DNA of 35,564 nucleotides from Alphaproteobacteria bacterium (lineage in GTDB: Bacteria > Pseudomonadota > Alphaproteobacteria > RF32 > CAG-239). Positions 25,036 through 33,606 of this stretch are shown here, one piece after another; position 1 is the first letter of the stretch; each line of letters starts with the position of its first letter. Below the pieces are notes generated by a model that worked only from the letters and a program-made list of their open reading frames with translations, was not told where the DNA came from and did not search any database. The DNA is taken from NCBI GenBank assembly GCA_015062435.1, contig SUUR01000014.1, positions 1-35,564 on the forward strand, in the 5' to 3' direction. The position numbers and the translations under genes are program-made.

Positions 25036-25929
25036 ATGTACAAAAAACCAGAAGTCTGCATCATTCCTGTAGCCGGCCTTTCCACTCGTAACCTACCTTC
25101 CACAAAGGCGCTACACAAAGGCTTTTTAACCCTCCACAACAAACCCATTATCCAATATGCTGTTGATGCATGTGCTGAAATTGGCATCAAAGAAGTTATA
25201 TTTATATATAGCGACCAATCTTGCAAACATTTGTTTGAAAAACATTTTGCACCATATCCATGGTTAGAAAACCACTTAAGAGAAAAAGGCAAACTTGACT
25301 TGCTTAAAAAAATTGAAGAAATCATTCCCAAAGGTATGAAATTCTCATTTGCTGAACAAAAAGAGCCCAAAGGAAACGGACACGCTGTATTAATGGCCAA
25401 AGAAATCGTTGGCGATCGTGACTTTATTGTTATGTGGGCTGATGATGTTTATGTCAATGTTCACGGAGGCAAAGGTATTTTAGCTCAATTGCTAGATGCT
25501 TACCAACAATATGGTGGCATGGTAGATCACGTGCAAATTTTCCCTGATGATGATATTGTGCGCTATGGTGTACTTGAAGGTGCTGTTCAAGAAGGCAACA
25601 TTATTCACGCCACCGGCAAAGTAGAAAAACCTGCTCGTGACAATATCCCCTCTAACTTCGGTAGCTTAGGACCTTACATTTTGCCTAATGAAATTATGAA
25701 TATTTTACCGGAAGTTCAAAAAGGAAACAATGGTGAGATCAACTTAGCAGACGCTATGGGACTTGCAGCTCAAAGAGGCATTAAACTTACAGGCGTTATC
25801 TGTGATGTTGAACGTTTTGATTGTGGCACCAACCAAGAACTTGAAAAGTCCAACCTCAGACTCAGCCTGATGGAAGATCCCGAACTTAGAGAATATTGTT
25901 GTGAAATCCTAAAACGTTTTTCCGCATAA
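25036..25929 (+). CDS. galU: GalU-like UTP-glucose-1-phosphate uridylyltransferase
   Basis: Sugar-phosphate nucleotidyltransferase that would make UDP-glucose from UTP and glucose 1-phosphate for envelope glycans. It has 297 residues with GGAG seven bases before the ATG. Family features: N-terminal nucleotide loop VAGLSTRNLPSTKAL, then NKPIIQYAVDACAEIGIKEV, KGNGHAVLMAKEI, the metal-site stretch FIVMWADDVYV, GKVEKPARDNIPSNFGSLGP and GNNGEINLADAMGLAA. Compared with the usual AGLGTRFLPATKAIPKEMLP, glycine is replaced by serine in the loop and KEMLP by KGFLT, so it is a divergent member. Another uridylyl- or thymidylyltransferase activity is possible. It is a single-gene unit with its own terminator. 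Confidence 0.8.
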   Translation: MYKKPEVCIIPVAGLSTRNLPSTKALHKGFLTLHNKPIIQYAVDACAEIGIKEVIFIYSDQSCKHLFEKHFAPYPWLENHLREKGKLDLLKKIEEIIPKGMKFSFAEQKEPKGNGHAVLMAKEIVGDRDFIVMWADDVYVNVHGGKGILAQLLDAYQQYGGMVDHVQIFPDDDIVRYGVLEGAVQEGNIIHATGKVEKPARDNIPSNFGSLGPYILPNEIMNILPEVQKGNNGEINLADAMGLAAQRGIKLTGVICDVERFDCGTNQELEKSNLRLSLMEDPELREYCCEILKRFSA

Positions 25930-25941
25930 TTTCCACTAACA

Positions 25942-25971
25942 AAGCCGTTCTTACCGAACGGCTTTTATTTT
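25942..25971 (+). terminator. Intrinsic terminator after the galU-like gene
   Basis: Stem AAGCCGTTC/GAACGGCTT (25942-25950 and 25956-25964), loop TTACC, then a T-rich tail. Confidence 0.9.
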
Positions 25972-26044
25972 AACAAAAATATCTATTGTATTTAACAATT
26001 CAATGCATACTTCTTTGGTGAACAAATAACAAAGGAGTATAAAG

Positions 26045-26365
26045 ATGTTAGTTGAAAGAACAAAAGAAAATCTCAAAGAATGTCGTTGTATGGAATGTCC
26101 GTCATACACTATGGGTTGCAAACTGAGAAACTATCCGGCAAATTTTGCAAAAATGCTTGGAGACTTAAATGATACCGAACACTTTGAAGGAATGTACTGT
26201 GCTTTTGAAAAGAGTCATTGTATAGAAGAAGATAAAGGTTGCCTATGTGAAGAATGCCCCATCCATACCAAATATAACCTAGTCAGAGAAGACTACTGTA
26301 TCAAGACCGGTGGTTTAGTAAGTCGCAGTTGTGCTATGGGATTTGATAACAAAAAATCACATTAA
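26045..26365 (+). CDS. Small cysteine-rich protein, DUF2769-like
   Basis: The function is unknown. The 106-residue protein has eleven cysteines (13, 15, 18, 25, 52, 59, 66, 68, 71, 85, 96). Two matching modules are visible: CRCMECPSY (13-21) and CLCEECPIH (66-74), each C-x-C-x2-C-P. Between them lies a MYCAFEKSHC motif. This pattern recalls DUF2769 proteins, known mainly from anaerobes, and suggests metal or iron-sulfur binding in the cytoplasm; there is no signal peptide. The ATG has an excellent AAGGAG (26031-26037). The next gene starts 16 bases after its stop, also with a strong ribosome binding site, so the two form a small operon. Confidence 0.8.
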   Translation: MLVERTKENLKECRCMECPSYTMGCKLRNYPANFAKMLGDLNDTEHFEGMYCAFEKSHCIEEDKGCLCEECPIHTKYNLVREDYCIKTGGLVSRSCAMGFDNKKSH

Positions 26366-26381
26366 AAAAGGAGATATAATT

Positions 26382-26879
26382 ATGAAAACAACGGAAAAGC
26401 CTTCCAATGCTTCTCCTCAAAATATTATGAATGCATTCAAACAAGCTAACAATGATATTGCCGCTAGCTCATCTATTGATGAAATGATAGCTGCTTACGA
26501 TAAGGTTATCAGTTTTTGTTCTAATTCTGCCCAATGCAGAAACGAACGTAGTACCAAAAGAGATGTTTTATTATATTGGGCATATAGCAACATCGCTAAT
26601 TCTTATCGTAAAAAGAACATGCCAATGATTGCCAATAAATACTATCAAAAGGCTCTTTCAATTGCAGTGTCCCGACAACAAAAAATCATGGCACTAGAGG
26701 CCATGCTTACAGAAACCGGCAAAGAAGAATTACTTATTGCTGATAAATGCAAAAAGATAATTGGTATTTCCAATCAATTAATTGACATATATCGCCAAGA
26801 AGATGATAAAATCAATCTTCAACGCATAATTGCCCTATCTGAAAAAACTTTAGAACTTCTCAAAAAGGCAGATGCTTAA
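26382..26879 (+). CDS. Helical, TPR-like protein of unknown function (165 residues)
   Basis: I do not recognise a named family. The ATG at 26382 is preceded by AAGGAG (26368-26373), which favours it over an in-frame ATG at 26331 inside the preceding gene. The 165-residue product is soluble and almost wholly alpha-helical. YWAYSNIANSYRKKNMPMIA, followed by NKYYQKALSIAVSRQQ, looks like one tetratricopeptide-type helix pair, with another weaker pair toward the C-terminus (DIYRQEDDKINLQRIIALSE). It lies 16 bases after the cysteine-rich gene and ends at a hairpin terminator, so the two proteins may act together, with this one as a binding scaffold. Confidence 0.72.
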   Translation: MKTTEKPSNASPQNIMNAFKQANNDIAASSSIDEMIAAYDKVISFCSNSAQCRNERSTKRDVLLYWAYSNIANSYRKKNMPMIANKYYQKALSIAVSRQQKIMALEAMLTETGKEELLIADKCKKIIGISNQLIDIYRQEDDKINLQRIIALSEKTLELLKKADA

Positions 26880-26887
26880 AAAAAGAA

Positions 26888-26917
26888 AACCTCTCCGATT
26901 GGAGAGGTTATTTCTTA
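26888..26917. terminator. Bidirectional terminator between convergent small genes
   Basis: Stem AACCTCTCC/GGAGAGGTT (26888-26896 and 26901-26909), loop GATT. The left side is A-rich, giving a T run for minus-strand transcripts; the right tail is T-rich but interrupted. Confidence 0.82.
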
Positions 26918-26919
26918 AT

Positions 26920-27447
26920 TTATTTTTCCAAGTAATTTATTAACTTGGAAAATTTACACGGTAAGAATTTATAATCAATAAATTCTTCCGTGTATTCAGG
27001 ATAGTCGTGCTCTTTTATTACTGCCGAAGCATGTATTTCATCTCCTTGACGATAACATACTGCAACTAATTTATCACCTATTTTTAAGCGAAAACAATGA
27101 GAGAGCATAAACTTTGTATCTGAAACTCTACTCTCAAATACTTTGTCCGTACCGATTTGCTGCCAGAAGACCGTTCCTTTATCTGTCACAATCCCCCAAA
27201 CGGTACAAACGTACCCTCCCTCATCATCAAAGGTATCAAATATTTGTACCTTATTAGAATTCAAAGGAACCCAACCGGCCAAAACATCGGCAGAATATGC
27301 AAGCCTCGAAGAATGTCCTCGCAATTCCGCACCTTTTAAGTACTTTTGTGCTTGAGGCTTATACTGGGTAGTTGCATACCCCATTTTTTTTGCTACCCAG
27401 TGAATACAATCCCTGTATCCTTTCTGGAAAAAAAATTTTTTTGCCAT
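26920..27447 (-). CDS. Protein of unknown function (175 residues)
   Basis: I do not recognise this gene. The 175-residue product is soluble. It opens with a basic, aromatic segment (AKKFFFQKGYRDCIHWVAKK) and continues with beta-rich, tyrosine- and aspartate-containing sequence (QIFDTFDDEGGYVCTVWGIV, TVFWQQIGTDKVFESRVSDT, FRLKIGDKLVAVCYRQGDEI). There is no signal peptide, membrane helix or motif I can name. The ATG at 27445-27447 has no clear ribosome binding site; the leader is AT-only. It ends at a good hairpin terminator, lies downstream of rlmH on the same strand with a gap of 63 bases, and may be its own unit. Confidence 0.65.
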   Translation of the reverse strand: MAKKFFFQKGYRDCIHWVAKKMGYATTQYKPQAQKYLKGAELRGHSSRLAYSADVLAGWVPLNSNKVQIFDTFDDEGGYVCTVWGIVTDKGTVFWQQIGTDKVFESRVSDTKFMLSHCFRLKIGDKLVAVCYRQGDEIHASAVIKEHDYPEYTEEFIDYKFLPCKFSKLINYLEK

Positions 27448-27510
27448 AATAATAAAATTTATAATTGAATGTTTGTTTTTTGTCTAACATATTTGCCGTT
27501 TTTTGTCAAG

Positions 27511-27951
27511 CTATTCTCGATGATACGGGTGTCCGGCTAATATTGTTTGGATCCTATAAATTTGTTCACTCAACACCGCACGCATTAACATATGCGGTAG
27601 CGTCAGCTTTCCAAAGGAAAGCACTAAATCTGCCTTATTTCTGGTTTCCGATAAATGCCCATCTGCACCGCCAATCAAAAAACAAATTTCCGAACACCCA
27701 TTTGTCAACCACTTCCCGATTCGTTCGGCCAACTCCACAGATTTAAGATTCTCCCCTCGTTCATCAAGCACCACCACTTTCGCCCCTACCGGAATAGCAT
27801 CTTGCAAAAACTTAGCTTCATCTTCCTGATTTGAGTTATCTTTCTCTTTAATTATCAACTCCCATTTGGAGCGCTTAACATATTCGGCAATAATCTCTGC
27901 TTCCGGAGATTTTTTTTTGCACTTCCCTATTGCAATAATAGTTGCTTTCAT
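27511..27951 (-). CDS. rlmH: 23S rRNA (pseudouridine-1915-N3)-methyltransferase RlmH
   Basis: SPOUT-family enzyme that methylates pseudouridine 1915 in helix 69 of 23S rRNA on assembled 70S ribosomes. The 146 residues include VVLDERGENLKSVELAERIG, the S-adenosylmethionine-knot stretch CFLIGGADGHLSETRNKADL, SFGKLTLPHMLMRAVLSEQI and the C-terminal AGHPYHRE. E. coli RlmH is 155 residues. The start overlaps the pit stop (TAATG), so rlmH is the third gene of a DUF47-pit-rlmH operon, an unusual partner for phosphate uptake genes and probably just co-transcription. Confidence 0.96.
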   Translation of the reverse strand: MKATIIAIGKCKKKSPEAEIIAEYVKRSKWELIIKEKDNSNQEDEAKFLQDAIPVGAKVVVLDERGENLKSVELAERIGKWLTNGCSEICFLIGGADGHLSETRNKADLVLSFGKLTLPHMLMRAVLSEQIYRIQTILAGHPYHRE

Positions 27952-29003
27952 TACTTATAGACCTCCAGCGCAAACACATTTTGCAAAAAGAACAAAGACA
28001 CATAACAAATTATTGCTGCAATAATCGGTGTTGCCACCCAACTCATTGCAATTTTACTGATTAGTTTCCAATTAATATCTCTTCCGCCTTTATAAATTCC
28101 GATTCCCATCACTGCCCCAACCACTGCTTGTGAACTTGAAACCGGCACCAACGGAAAAGCCGGTAAATTATATGAATATAAAAAATCTTGTAATTCCTGA
28201 GAAGCAAATAAAAACAACACCAAGCCTTGAGATACTACCACTACCCAAGCCATTATCGGAGACATTCTCATTACTCCGTTGCCGACTGTATTTATCACTT
28301 TCTTAGAATAAGTAGCAACCCCCAAACTTATTGCCAATGCTCCTATAAAAAACAATACCTGTGTTGAATTAAACACTCCCACATATGGTAAGGTTATCCC
28401 TTTCAACGGACTTGATTGCACAAACACCCCCATCACATTAGCAATATTATTTGCCCCCAAAGCATATGCTCCAAAAGCACCGGCAAATATTAAACCGCTT
28501 CTGATATAACAATCTTGTCTCAACAAATGCAAATGAAAATACTTAACAGATTTTATGGTCAACCGATACAAAACCACTGCAATTATTCCTGCCAAAACCG
28601 GACACACTACCCAAGTAGTGACAATTTTACTCAACACAGCTATATCCGTTGGCTTAGAAGCAAAAAAGTTCCACCCTATAATCGCCCCGACAATCGCTTG
28701 AGAAGTAGATATCGGCATACTCAATTCCACCATCCAATATATGGTCAAAGCTGCAGCCAAAGCTGCCATAAAAGCTCCGGCAAGAGTATTTATACTACCT
28801 AATTCTCCTAATGTTTGAGAAGCACCATCACCGGCTTCAACCGCACCGATAATAATAAATATTGAAGCAATTATGGCAGCTGTATTAAACTTAACCATTT
28901 TAGTTCCGACAGCCGTACCAAAAATATTAGATGCATCACTGGCTCCCAAAGACCATCCCAAGAACAAACCTGAACTCAAAAATATAAAGAAACTTAAATC
29001 CAT
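27951..29003 (-). CDS. pit: Low-affinity inorganic phosphate transporter (PiT family)
   Basis: Inner-membrane phosphate:cation symporter. The 350-residue protein is a run of about ten hydrophobic helices and contains the two PiT signature repeats. One is LGASDASNIFGTAVGTKMV near residues 20-38, the other GANNIANVMGVFVQSS in the second half. STSQAIVGAIIGW and SSSQAVVGAVMGIG are the internally duplicated partners of these. It overlaps both neighbours (TAATG with the upstream DUF47 gene and with rlmH), so translation is coupled. The DUF47-pit pair is a well-known unit in which the PhoU-like protein modulates the transporter. Confidence 0.94.
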   Translation of the reverse strand: MDLSFFIFLSSGLFLGWSLGASDASNIFGTAVGTKMVKFNTAAIIASIFIIIGAVEAGDGASQTLGELGSINTLAGAFMAALAAALTIYWMVELSMPISTSQAIVGAIIGWNFFASKPTDIAVLSKIVTTWVVCPVLAGIIAVVLYRLTIKSVKYFHLHLLRQDCYIRSGLIFAGAFGAYALGANNIANVMGVFVQSSPLKGITLPYVGVFNSTQVLFFIGALAISLGVATYSKKVINTVGNGVMRMSPIMAWVVVVSQGLVLFLFASQELQDFLYSYNLPAFPLVPVSSSQAVVGAVMGIGIYKGGRDINWKLISKIAMSWVATPIIAAIICYVSLFFLQNVFALEVYK

Positions 29004-29662
29004 TATATATCTCTTTTTATGGTAAATATCAAAAGTTCATCGATAAAATCTTCTGCCGTATCTGCAATATCAGCAATATTATTAACAAAACCGTTCAACT
29101 GCAATTTATTTGCCAATGGCATATCTGAATCAAAAATAGCTTCAGATAATTTTCTTGAGCTCAAATCGGATTCGTGTTCCACAAAATACACTTTTTGAGA
29201 ATAATCTCTGACTGAACTCAAATCCTTAAAAAAAGCTCTACTTGCTTTTGCCATATTCTCAGCACAATCGGCACTTAAAGAACATAGTTCCTTAATCCGA
29301 GAATGGTACTCCATAGGCACTTCCGGTTGTTCTGCATAAAATTCATAAACCACTTCATCAAATTTATTTATAACTTTATCCAGATTTTCCACCAAATGTA
29401 ATACATCTGCTCGCAAATCAGGTATCAAATTGTGCGTATATAAATTATTTTCAATTTCTCTGCGCAAATTATCCGCATCATGTTCAATTTGTTTTATTTG
29501 CTTAGAAACCTTTTTAAAATCATCACTTCTTTTTTGTTCCAAATAAACTGCTACGGCTTTTTTAAAAGTCATTGCCGCATCAAGCAATTTATCATGAAAC
29601 ATATCAATTTTATTTTCCAGAGCTTTTGTTTGAGAAAACAACGATAAATTAATGTGAAACAT
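29003..29662 (-). CDS. DUF47 / PhoU-like phosphate transport accessory protein
   Basis: Cytoplasmic helical protein of the TIGR00153/DUF47 family (PhoU-like), usually encoded next to pit. The 219 residues are nearly all helical and amphipathic: LSLFSQTKALENKIDMFHDK, KQIKQIEHDADNLRREIENN and LHLVENLDKVINKFDEVVYE. The acidic EHDAD and NLDKVINKFDE stretches correspond to the E/DxxxD metal-binding motifs of PhoU proteins. GAGGG lies five bases before the ATG. It is the first gene of the three-gene minus-strand operon and is divergent from the DsbA-like gene, sharing a 154-base AT-rich gap in which I see no convincing promoter boxes. Confidence 0.92.
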   Translation of the reverse strand: MFHINLSLFSQTKALENKIDMFHDKLLDAAMTFKKAVAVYLEQKRSDDFKKVSKQIKQIEHDADNLRREIENNLYTHNLIPDLRADVLHLVENLDKVINKFDEVVYEFYAEQPEVPMEYHSRIKELCSLSADCAENMAKASRAFFKDLSSVRDYSQKVYFVEHESDLSSRKLSEAIFDSDMPLANKLQLNGFVNNIADIADTAEDFIDELLIFTIKRDI

Positions 29663-29816
29663 ATTACCCTCAAAAAAGAATTACGGTAACTGTATTATGA
29701 AATATATTTATGAACAAATAATTTATATGATTTAAAAAAGCAAATTTTGACTTGTAAATTTAATAAACTTTGTTTAGATTAATATCGTTGATTAATATAA
29801 ATTGAGGATTCTTATA

Positions 29817-30533
29817 ATGAATAAAATTAATGCTGTATATGTTTCTTTAGCTGCTTTGGTTTTATCTGTGGTTGCACTGGTTATGTGCATTATGTGCTGC
29901 AACAAAGAACCAAATGTTGAAGAAGTTTTGGTTAACAAGCCGGAAATCATTGCTAAAGCAATGCAAAAGGCTGAACAAATTCAAAGAGAACAAGCTGAAA
30001 AAGAAGCTCAGAAAATGATGCAAGAAAACGCTGAAGCTCTTTACAACAACGCTAACGACGGTGTTATCGGTAACCCGGAAGGTAAAGTTGTTTTGGTAGA
30101 GTTCTTTGATTATTCTTGCGGATATTGCCACAAAGTATATCCTATTTTGAAGAACGTTGTTGCCAAAAACAAAGATCTCAAAATTGTTGCAAAACCTTTA
30201 GCATTCTTGTCACCAATGTCTACTTACGCTGCTAAAGCATCTTTAGCTGCTAAAGAACAAGGCAAATTTGCTGAAGTATACTCTGCAATTTTTGAAATTA
30301 AAGGAAAAATGACAGAAGCTAAAATTGACGAAGCTGCTGTTTTAGCCGGTGCAGATCTAGACAAACTTAAAGCCGACATGGAATCAGAAAAAGTTAAAGA
30401 GACCATGAGCCAAGTTTCTGATTTAGCTTCTAAGCTCAGAGTAAACGGTGTTCCGACATTAGTATTGAATGGTAAAATCGTTCGCACACTTGATGAAGGT
30501 ACCTTACAACAAGCTATTGATGCTGCCAGATAA
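29817..30533 (+). CDS. Membrane-anchored DsbA-family thiol:disulfide oxidoreductase
   Basis: Periplasmic thioredoxin-fold protein likely to form or shuffle disulfides. From the ATG at 29817 (GAGGA eight bases upstream; a TTG at 29802 is rejected) it has 238 residues. An N-terminal hydrophobic segment (about 8-28) ends in a cysteine-rich patch, CIMCCNKE. A lysine-, glutamate- and glutamine-rich helical linker (about 38-72) follows, then the DsbA fold with active site CGYC at 101-104 (FFDYSCGYCHKVYP) and the cis-proline loop GVPTLVLNGK. The uncleaved-looking segment suggests a membrane anchor; a lipobox is poorly supported. A strong terminator follows. Its nearness to three genes for cysteine-rich exported proteins is suggestive, since such proteins need an oxidase. 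Confidence 0.92.
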   Translation: MNKINAVYVSLAALVLSVVALVMCIMCCNKEPNVEEVLVNKPEIIAKAMQKAEQIQREQAEKEAQKMMQENAEALYNNANDGVIGNPEGKVVLVEFFDYSCGYCHKVYPILKNVVAKNKDLKIVAKPLAFLSPMSTYAAKASLAAKEQGKFAEVYSAIFEIKGKMTEAKIDEAAVLAGADLDKLKADMESEKVKETMSQVSDLASKLRVNGVPTLVLNGKIVRTLDEGTLQQAIDAAR

Positions 30534-30555
30534 TCTGCAGACTAAATAACTTCAC

Positions 30556-30586
30556 AAAAAGCGGTTCTTTTTAGAACCGCTTTTTT
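30556..30586 (+). terminator. Intrinsic terminator after the DsbA-like gene
   Basis: Stem AAAAAGCGGTTC/GAACCGCTTTTT (30556-30567 and 30574-30585), loop TTTTTA, continuing in T. Confidence 0.92.
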
Positions 30587-30609
30587 ATCCAACTATTATT
30601 AATAGCGAC

Positions 30610-30638
30610 TTGTGTTTTCCAAATAAAAAAACTATATA
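30610..30638 (+). promoter_or_regulatory. Sigma-70 promoter of ftsH
   Basis: TTGTGT (30610-30615), a 17-base spacer and TATATA (30633-30638). The predicted start near 30645 gives a leader of about 30 bases including AAAAAGG. I see no heat-shock-type promoter, although ftsH is often heat-shock controlled. Confidence 0.5.
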
Positions 30639-30675
30639 TGAACATAGATAACAATTTAGCAAAAAGGTATTTATA

Positions 30676-32541
30676 ATGCAAATGGGCAGAAACATTATCG
30701 TTTGGATATTGGCAATAATCCTACTTTCCGGAGCCATGAATATGTTTGTCGGAAACGGACACAACGCTAATTCCGAAAAATTGGCTTTTTCTGAATTTAT
30801 GAAGCATGTTGAAAATAAAAAGGTTTCAGAAGTTACCATTTCTGGAGCAGATATCAACGGTGTTTACACAGATGGAAAACATTTTCATACGTATGCACCC
30901 TTTGACCCCAACATGGTTGAAGAGCTACGCAACAATGATGTCAAAGTAACAGCTCAACCCATAGACAATACTTCAGATAATTTATGGGGTGTTCTGGTAT
31001 CTTGGTTCCCAATGTTACTATTAATTGGTGTTTGGATATTTTTCATGCGTCAAGCCAACTCTGGCAACAATAAGGCCATGAGTTTCGGCAAATCTCGAGC
31101 ACGTCTCATTGAAAACACCAAAAAAGTAACATTTGCAGATGTTGCCGGTGCAGATGAAGCCAAACAAGAACTTGAAGAGATCATAGATTTCTTAAAAGAT
31201 CCTGAAAAATTTCAACGTCTTGGCGGAAAAATCCCCAAAGGTGTTTTAATGGTTGGCCCTCCGGGAACCGGAAAAACCCTTCTTGCCAAAGCCGTTGCAG
31301 GAGAAGCCGACGTTCCTTTTTTCTCAATTTCAGGTTCTGATTTTGTAGAAATGTTCGTTGGTGTTGGAGCAAGCCGTGTCAGAGATATGTTTGCTCAAGC
31401 CAAAAAAAATGCTCCTTGTCTGTTATTCATCGATGAGATAGATGCTGTCGGTCGCCATCGTGGAGCAGGATTAGGCGGAGGCAATGATGAAAGAGAACAA
31501 ACCTTAAATCAACTTCTTGTGGAAATGGATGGTTTTGAAGATAATGAAAATGTTATCATCATAGCCGCCACAAACAGACCTGATGTTTTAGATCCGGCAT
31601 TATTACGTCCCGGCCGTTTTGATCGTCAAGTTACTGTAACCAACCCTGATAAAAAGGGACGAGAAGAAATCTTAAAAGTCCATGTTAAGAAAGTTCCTTT
31701 AGCCAAAGATGTAAATCTTTCGGTCATTGCTCGTGGCACACCCGGATTTTCCGGTGCAGATTTAGCCAATTTGGTTAATGAAGCAGCCTTACTAGCAGCC
31801 CGCAAGAACAAACACAAAGTCACATCTAAAGACTTTGACGATGCAAAAGATAAAGTTCTTATGGGAAGTGAGCGTAAATCAATGGCAATGGATGAGAACG
31901 AAAAAAAGCTCACCGCATATCATGAAGCTGGACACGCAATTTGCTCTTTATTTGTAGAAGAAACCGACCCTATCCATAAAGCCACCATTATTCCTCGTGG
32001 TCGAGCTTTAGGTATGGTTCAACAACTTCCTGAAAAAGATCAATATTCTTATTCTAAAATAAAAATGCTTTCTCGCTTAATAATCATGATGGGTGGAAGA
32101 GTTGCCGAAGAGCTCAAATTTGGAGCCAAAAAGGTTACCAGCGGTGCATCATCAGATATTGCCGCCGCCACCAACTTAGCTCGCTCAATGGTTACCGAAT
32201 GGGGAATGAGTGAAAAACTTGGCCCTGTTTTATATGCTGAAAATACCGGTGAAGTATTTTTAGGCAAATCCGTTACTCAAAGCAAAAATATGAGTGAAGA
32301 TACCGCCAAATTAGTAGATGCTGAAATTAAAAATCTGGTTGTTACAGCTCATGCAGAAGCAACTAAACTTCTTAAGGAACATGAAAAAGAATGGGAAACT
32401 TTATCTCAAGCACTAATTGAGTATGAAACTCTTACCGGAGAAGAAATCAAAGACGTCATATCAGGCAAACCGATAGACAAATCGTCTGAATCTCCTGTTG
32501 AAGAAAGCAAACGTACCCAATCATCAGTACCGGAGGCTTAA
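30676..32541 (+). CDS. ftsH: ATP-dependent membrane zinc metalloprotease FtsH
   Basis: Hexameric AAA+ protease of the inner membrane that degrades damaged membrane proteins and regulators; in E. coli it also controls LPS synthesis through LpxC. The 621 residues show two membrane helices (about 7-25 and 105-124) and an AAA domain with Walker A GPPGTGKT (194-201), Walker [10 protein letters not shown] and second region of homology [19 protein letters not shown]. The zinc protease motif is HEAGH (416-420). [20 protein letters not shown] is typical of the protease domain. AAAAAGG precedes the ATG. It is a single-gene unit between two terminators; the usual tilS partner is not adjacent. Confidence 0.97.
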   Translation: MQMGRNIIVWILAIILLSGAMNMFVGNGHNANSEKLAFSEFMKHVENKKVSEVTISGADINGVYTDGKHFHTYAPFDPNMVEELRNNDVKVTAQPIDNTSDNLWGVLVSWFPMLLLIGVWIFFMRQANSGNNKAMSFGKSRARLIENTKKVTFADVAGADEAKQELEEIIDFLKDPEKFQRLGGKIPKGVLMVGPPGTGKTLLAKAVAGEADVPFFSISGSDFVEMFVGVGASRVRDMFAQAKKNAPCLLFIDEIDAVGRHRGAGLGGGNDEREQTLNQLLVEMDGFEDNENVIIIAATNRPDVLDPALLRPGRFDRQVTVTNPDKKGREEILKVHVKKVPLAKDVNLSVIARGTPGFSGADLANLVNEAALLAARKNKHKVTSKDFDDAKDKVLMGSERKSMAMDENEKKLTAYHEAGHAICSLFVEETDPIHKATIIPRGRALGMVQQLPEKDQYSYSKIKMLSRLIIMMGGRVAEELKFGAKKVTSGASSDIAAATNLARSMVTEWGMSEKLGPVLYAENTGEVFLGKSVTQSKNMSEDTAKLVDAEIKNLVVTAHAEATKLLKEHEKEWETLSQALIEYETLTGEEIKDVISGKPIDKSSESPVEESKRTQSSVPEA

Positions 32542-32547
32542 TAACCC

Positions 32548-32584
32548 AATCCCCGTTCTAAAATAACCTGAACGGGGATTTTCT
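32548..32584 (+). terminator. Intrinsic terminator after ftsH
   Basis: Stem AATCCCCGTTC/GAACGGGGATT (32548-32558 and 32570-32580) with an 11-base loop, then TTCTT. The AATCCCC/GGGGATT core is also used by the terminators at 6245 and 34539. Confidence 0.85.
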
Positions 32585-32630
32585 TATCTACTACCAAGCT
32601 ATTGCCAACCAAAACAAATTATCTTATTTG

Positions 32631-32650
32631 ATTATTTTAATTAAAATAAT
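32631..32650. repeat. Perfect 20-base AT-only palindrome after the frameshifted repeat gene
   Basis: ATTATTTTAA followed by TTAAAATAAT is a perfect palindrome touching the stop codon of the minus-strand gene at 32651. With no G or C it would be a weak terminator; it may instead be a chance feature of an AT-rich gap. Confidence 0.45.
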
Positions 32651-33591
32651 TTATAAAAAGAAACAAGCAGGTTCAGGTCCCCTTCCAAATACACCAACAT
32701 CCCACCAACATTTTTGAAATTCGTCTTCATCATAATTACCGGCGCAATATTCTTCATATCCTCCATTTTCCCACCATTCCATAAAATCATCACAACAGTA
32801 TTCATAACAATCACAAGCAGAGTTTAGCGATCCGCCGTCACTACAAACACTCATATCAATACATGCTGAGCAATCGGCAATTCTATACATTGTTTTTCCA
32901 CCACAAGTTTTCTTTTCACACGTTTCATTTGTCGGACACGAGGTCAATGTATAATCACCATAATCACAAGCTTCACACTTTGTTCCGGCACTGTTAACTT
33001 TATATCCGGTTTTACAGCTATCTAATTTATACTTGGTAGTACCACCGCAAGACTTAGAACTGCAAGTTCCTCTTGATGGACATGAAGTTAAACTATAACC
33101 ACTAAAGCTACATGCACTACATTTGGTTTTAGCACTATTCATTTGATACCCGGAATTACAGCTTTCCAATTTATATTGTGTTGTTCCGCCACATGAGTAA
33201 TTGGAACAAGTTCCATTTGATGGGCATGAGCTTAACGGGTAGCTTGAGAAATCACAATCCAAATTACAAGTATCACCACTTTGGGTGTATCCGGAGTTAC
33301 AACTATTGAGCTTATATTTTGTAGTTCCGTCACAGGTTATGTTTGAGCAATTACCACCGGTGGGCATTCGGTTAAGGGATAGTCACTAAAATCACAACTA
33401 CCCACTGCTCCACATAAATAAGCAGATAAATCAAACGGACATCTGAGTGAGATTTTTCCGGTGCAGTCCGATGCACTTTGAGTATATCCCATTTCTTCAC
33501 AGGACGGAGCCGCCGTACAAGTTTGCGCCAAAGCCGATGATGTATATGCCAAACCGGCAATAATCGTTGTTGTTACTAATAAATATCTCAT
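32651..33591 (-). pseudogene. Exported cysteine-rich repeat protein, frameshifted copy
   Basis: Two overlapping frames are pieces of one gene. The first (ATG at 33589-33591, AGGAGG seven bases upstream) encodes a signal peptide ending SALAQ, then SCEEMGYTQSASDCTGKI and CPFDLSAYLC, and leaves the frame after LTECP. The second continues with TGGNCSNITCDGTTKYKLNS and runs to 32651. The paralogue at 34584-35480 reads through the same point as LTECPTGGNC, so one base is missing at about 33361-33364, next to a GGG run. Restored, the protein has about 313 residues with four tandem 48-residue repeats (C-x-F/Y-x2-Y-x-L-x2-C-P-type), then a C-terminal acidic, cysteine-rich tail containing CDCYEYCC. A -1 ribosomal slip would also restore it, and sequencing error is possible. 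Function unknown; secreted and probably disulfide-rich. Confidence 0.8.
32867..33396 (-). repeat. Four tandem 48-codon cysteine repeats (frameshifted gene)
   Basis: Units begin at CDFSDYPLTEC, CDFSSYPLSSCPSNGTC, CSFSGYSLTSCPSRGTC and CDYGDYTLTSCPTNETC, and each contains a (C)GGTTKYKL-like core and a xSCxxGY segment. The last unit is shortened after MYRIADC. Six cysteines fall at matching places in each full unit. The frameshift lies inside the first unit. Confidence 0.85.
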
Positions 33592-33606
33592 CTCAAACCT
33601 CCTGTT

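Noticed and set aside
29817..29910. Lipobox in the DsbA-like protein (VMCIMCC)
   Set aside because: The residues before each cysteine (M, M, C) do not fit the usual small residue at -1, so a membrane anchor is more likely.
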